The notes beneath the pieces were generated by a model, which was not told the DNA's origin, did not search any database, and saw nothing but the letters and a program-made list of their open reading frames with translations. Source: DATCLS01 sp036563805 (GTDB lineage Bacteria; Actinomycetota; Acidimicrobiia; Acidimicrobiales; VFJN01). Taken from it: a DNA stretch of 13,967 bases. Positions 12,889 to 13,967 of this stretch are shown here, piece by piece (the first letter of the stretch is position 1; every line of letters begins with the position of its first letter). The position numbers were made by a program, and so were the translations under genes. Where the stretch lies: contig DATCLS010000046.1 in the NCBI GenBank assembly GCA_036563805.1, positions 1 through 13,967 of the forward strand, given 5' to 3'.

Positions 12889-13728
12889 TCAGGCCGGGGG
12901 CGGTCGCCACTGCCACGAACGATCGATCAGGCCTTCCCCGGACGACGCAACGCGGAGGTACTCGGCGAACTCGTCGCCGAAGTACATCGACTCGAGCTCG
13001 AGGCTCAACGACATGTCGAACGAGGTCAGCGCGGCCTGCCGCAGCTGCTGGTTCAAGGCGCGCTTGGTGTACCGCATCGCCCGTTGCGGACCGGCGGCGA
13101 GCCGACGGGCCAGGGCCATCGCTCGGTCGAAGGACTCACCGGTCTCGACGACCTCGGTGACGAGACCGATGCGCTCGGCCTCGACCGCATCGATGACGTC
13201 GCCGGTGAGCAAGTACTTCTTGGCGCGGATCATCCCGATCGAGAGCGGCCAGATGAGCACCCCACCGTCGCCCGCCGGCATGCCACCGAAGACGTGACCA
13301 TCACCGAACTTCACATGCCGCTCGACGATCACGAAGTCAGCGAGGAGAGCGTAAGCGGTGCCCGATCCGAAGGCGTAGCCCTGGAGAGCGGTGATCACCG
13401 GCTTGTCGAGCTCGAGATGCGCGTAGACGAGGTCCCGGGCTTCGCGATGGACCCGCCACTGCGAGTTCCGATCCGACGACAGCTCCTCCTCGTAGTCCCA
13501 GCTGCCGCCAACCGAGAACGCCTTGCCCGCAGCGCGCAGCACCACGACCTTGACGCGGTCGTCGGCCGCGAAGGCACGCAAGCTCTTCGCGAACTCGCCG
13601 TGACCGACGCGGTCGGCCGCGTTGAGCTTGTCCGGGCGGTTCAACGTCGCGACCGCGATCCCATCGTCGTCCACAACGACGTCTATGAAGGTGAACGACG
13701 AGTAGTCGGTCTCTTGATGAACACCCAC
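12889..13728 (-). CDS. Crotonase-family protein (enoyl-CoA hydratase/isomerase-like) lacking both hydratase glutamates
   Basis: 279 residues with the crotonase fold. There is an N-terminal ATLNRPDKLNAAD (27-39). The two CoA-thioester oxyanion-hole loops are KAFSVGGSWD (69-78) and QGYAFGSGTAYALLADFVIV (116-135). FGDGHVFGGMPAGDGGVLIWP (141-161), RAKKYLLTGDVIDAVEAERIGLVTEVV (168-194) and a C-terminal helix follow. Aligned by eye to rat enoyl-CoA hydratase, Glu144 becomes His145 and Glu164 becomes Lys171, so ordinary hydration is unlikely; hydrolase, isomerase or decarboxylase-type chemistry is possible. The GTG at 13728 has an AGGGGA Shine-Dalgarno. The gene follows lipA in the same direction after 54 bases. 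Its G/C content is lower than its neighbours (38 of 60 bases at 13321-13380), hinting at later acquisition or different selection. Confidence 0.9.
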   Translation of the reverse strand: MGVHQETDYSSFTFIDVVVDDDGIAVATLNRPDKLNAADRVGHGEFAKSLRAFAADDRVKVVVLRAAGKAFSVGGSWDYEEELSSDRNSQWRVHREARDLVYAHLELDKPVITALQGYAFGSGTAYALLADFVIVERHVKFGDGHVFGGMPAGDGGVLIWPLSIGMIRAKKYLLTGDVIDAVEAERIGLVTEVVETGESFDRAMALARRLAAGPQRAMRYTKRALNQQLRQAALTSFDMSLSLELESMYFGDEFAEYLRVASSGEGLIDRSWQWRPPPA

Positions 13729-13779
13729 GACTTCCCCTCGCGCGTCGACGGATGGCGTCAGGCGCTCAGCGCCAGCCCG

Positions 13780-13808
13780 ACCTTAGCCAAGCAATCGCTT
13801 GTTTTCAA
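13780..13808 (-). promoter_or_regulatory. Predicted promoter of the crotonase gene, overlapping the lipA 3' end
   Basis: On the minus strand TTGAAA (13808-13803) is followed by a 17-base spacer and TAAGGT (13785-13780), whose T, A and final T are the most conserved -10 positions. The TAA of this -10 box is the lipA stop codon. Transcription would start near 13773, about 45 bases before the crotonase GTG. Confidence 0.5.
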
Positions 13809-13967
13809 TGGTCGATGGGCCACCCCCCGGTGCGGGGGTGTGGGTGCCGGTGGCGCTGCCGGCGGCTTGGCGGGCGTGGTAGCTGGAGCGGGTCAGGGGG
13901 CTGGCTTCGACGTGGCTGATGCCGAGGGCTTCGCCGGCTCGGCGGTAGGCGTCGAAGGTGGCGGGTT
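13783..13967 (-). CDS. lipA: Lipoyl synthase, C-terminal 60 codons only (N-terminus beyond the right edge)
   Basis: The frame entering from the right edge reads ATFDAYRRAGEALGISHVEASPLTRSSYHARQAA and ends at TAA 13785-13783. The 'G-x-x-x-V-E-A-S-P-L-T-R-S-S-Y-H-A' segment is the hallmark C-terminus of LipA, the radical-SAM enzyme that inserts two sulfurs into octanoyl groups on lipoyl domains; the RSSYH Ser is the one that ligates the auxiliary 4Fe-4S cluster. The catalytic CxxxCxxC and auxiliary-cluster cysteines are outside the window. About 25 residues of Gly/Pro/Thr-rich tail follow the conserved end. The final codons overlap the palindrome and promoter of the downstream crotonase gene. 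Confidence 0.9.
   Translation of the reverse strand, partial: PATFDAYRRAGEALGISHVEASPLTRSSYHARQAAGSATGTHTPAPGGGPSTIENKRLLG
13788..13801. promoter_or_regulatory. CAAGC/GCTTG palindrome in the promoter spacer (TetR-type operator candidate)
   Basis: CAAGCAATCGCTTG is palindromic except for one mismatched pair (12 of 14 bases symmetric). It lies between the -35 and -10 boxes of the crotonase promoter, inside the last codons of lipA. TetR-family repressors of acyl-CoA metabolism in actinobacteria often use palindromes of this general form. No TetR gene is in the window, so the pairing is inferred. Confidence 0.5.

Overview
This 14-kb window comes from a very GC-rich chromosome. Two 60-bp lines I counted were 82% G/C (7381-7440) and 63% (13321-13380). 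It is almost certainly actinobacterial: it has an F420-type luciferase-like oxidoreductase, an ECF41 (SigJ-like) sigma factor, GTG and TTG starts, and tightly overlapping genes. A deep-branching group such as Acidimicrobiia would fit, but nothing here proves it. I see no rRNA, tRNA, CRISPR array, transposase, integrase or phage gene.

Positions 1-5473, minus strand: six genes packed head to tail, with 4-base overlaps or Shine-Dalgarno sites lying on the preceding stop codon. In transcription order they are an RraA-like class II aldolase/decarboxylase, a BDH2/2-keto-3-deoxy-sugar-acid-type SDR dehydrogenase, a second divergent SDR, an enolase-superfamily acid-sugar dehydratase, an SMP-30/gluconolactonase, and an APH-fold kinase cut by the left edge. 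Together they read as a non-phosphorylative (oxidative) sugar-acid route: sugar to lactone to aldonate to 2-keto-3-deoxy acid to C-C cleavage. The substrate is unknown; a deoxyhexose or pentose of the L-fucose/L-rhamnose type is the best guess. A promoter with a perfect TTGACA box and an overlapping imperfect palindrome sits just upstream.

Positions 5474-7144, plus strand: the divergent unit is a CxxC carboxymuconolactone-decarboxylase/AhpD-like protein followed 18 bases later by an ECF41 sigma factor with its fused SnoaL-like C-terminal domain (WLPEPL, DGGG and NPxKL motifs all visible). Upstream lies TGTCACA-N16-TGTC, an almost exact ECF41 target promoter, so the unit looks self-activated.

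Positions 7145-10548, plus strand: a stand-alone NuoF/HoxF-like flavo-iron-sulfur protein with no NuoE or NuoG beside it, then a TauD/TfdA Fe(II)/2-oxoglutarate dioxygenase translationally coupled (ATGA) to a TylF/MycF-type O-methyltransferase. The dioxygenase-methyltransferase pair suggests tailoring of a small molecule that cannot be named. A 25-bp tandem repeat starts inside the methyltransferase stop codon and leads into an inverted repeat between convergent genes.

Positions 10729-12250, minus strand: an F420-type LLM oxidoreductase followed by a FrnE-type DsbA-family thioredoxin-fold protein. Positions 12251-12888 hold no intact gene: a frameshifted remnant on the minus strand and a truncated DinB-like fragment on the plus strand.

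Positions 12889-13967, minus strand: the last 60 codons of lipoyl synthase (lipA), then a crotonase-family gene of lower GC that lacks both classical enoyl-CoA hydratase glutamates. Its likely promoter overlaps the lipA 3' end and holds a CAAGC/GCTTG palindrome between the -35 and -10 boxes, suggesting TetR-type control.
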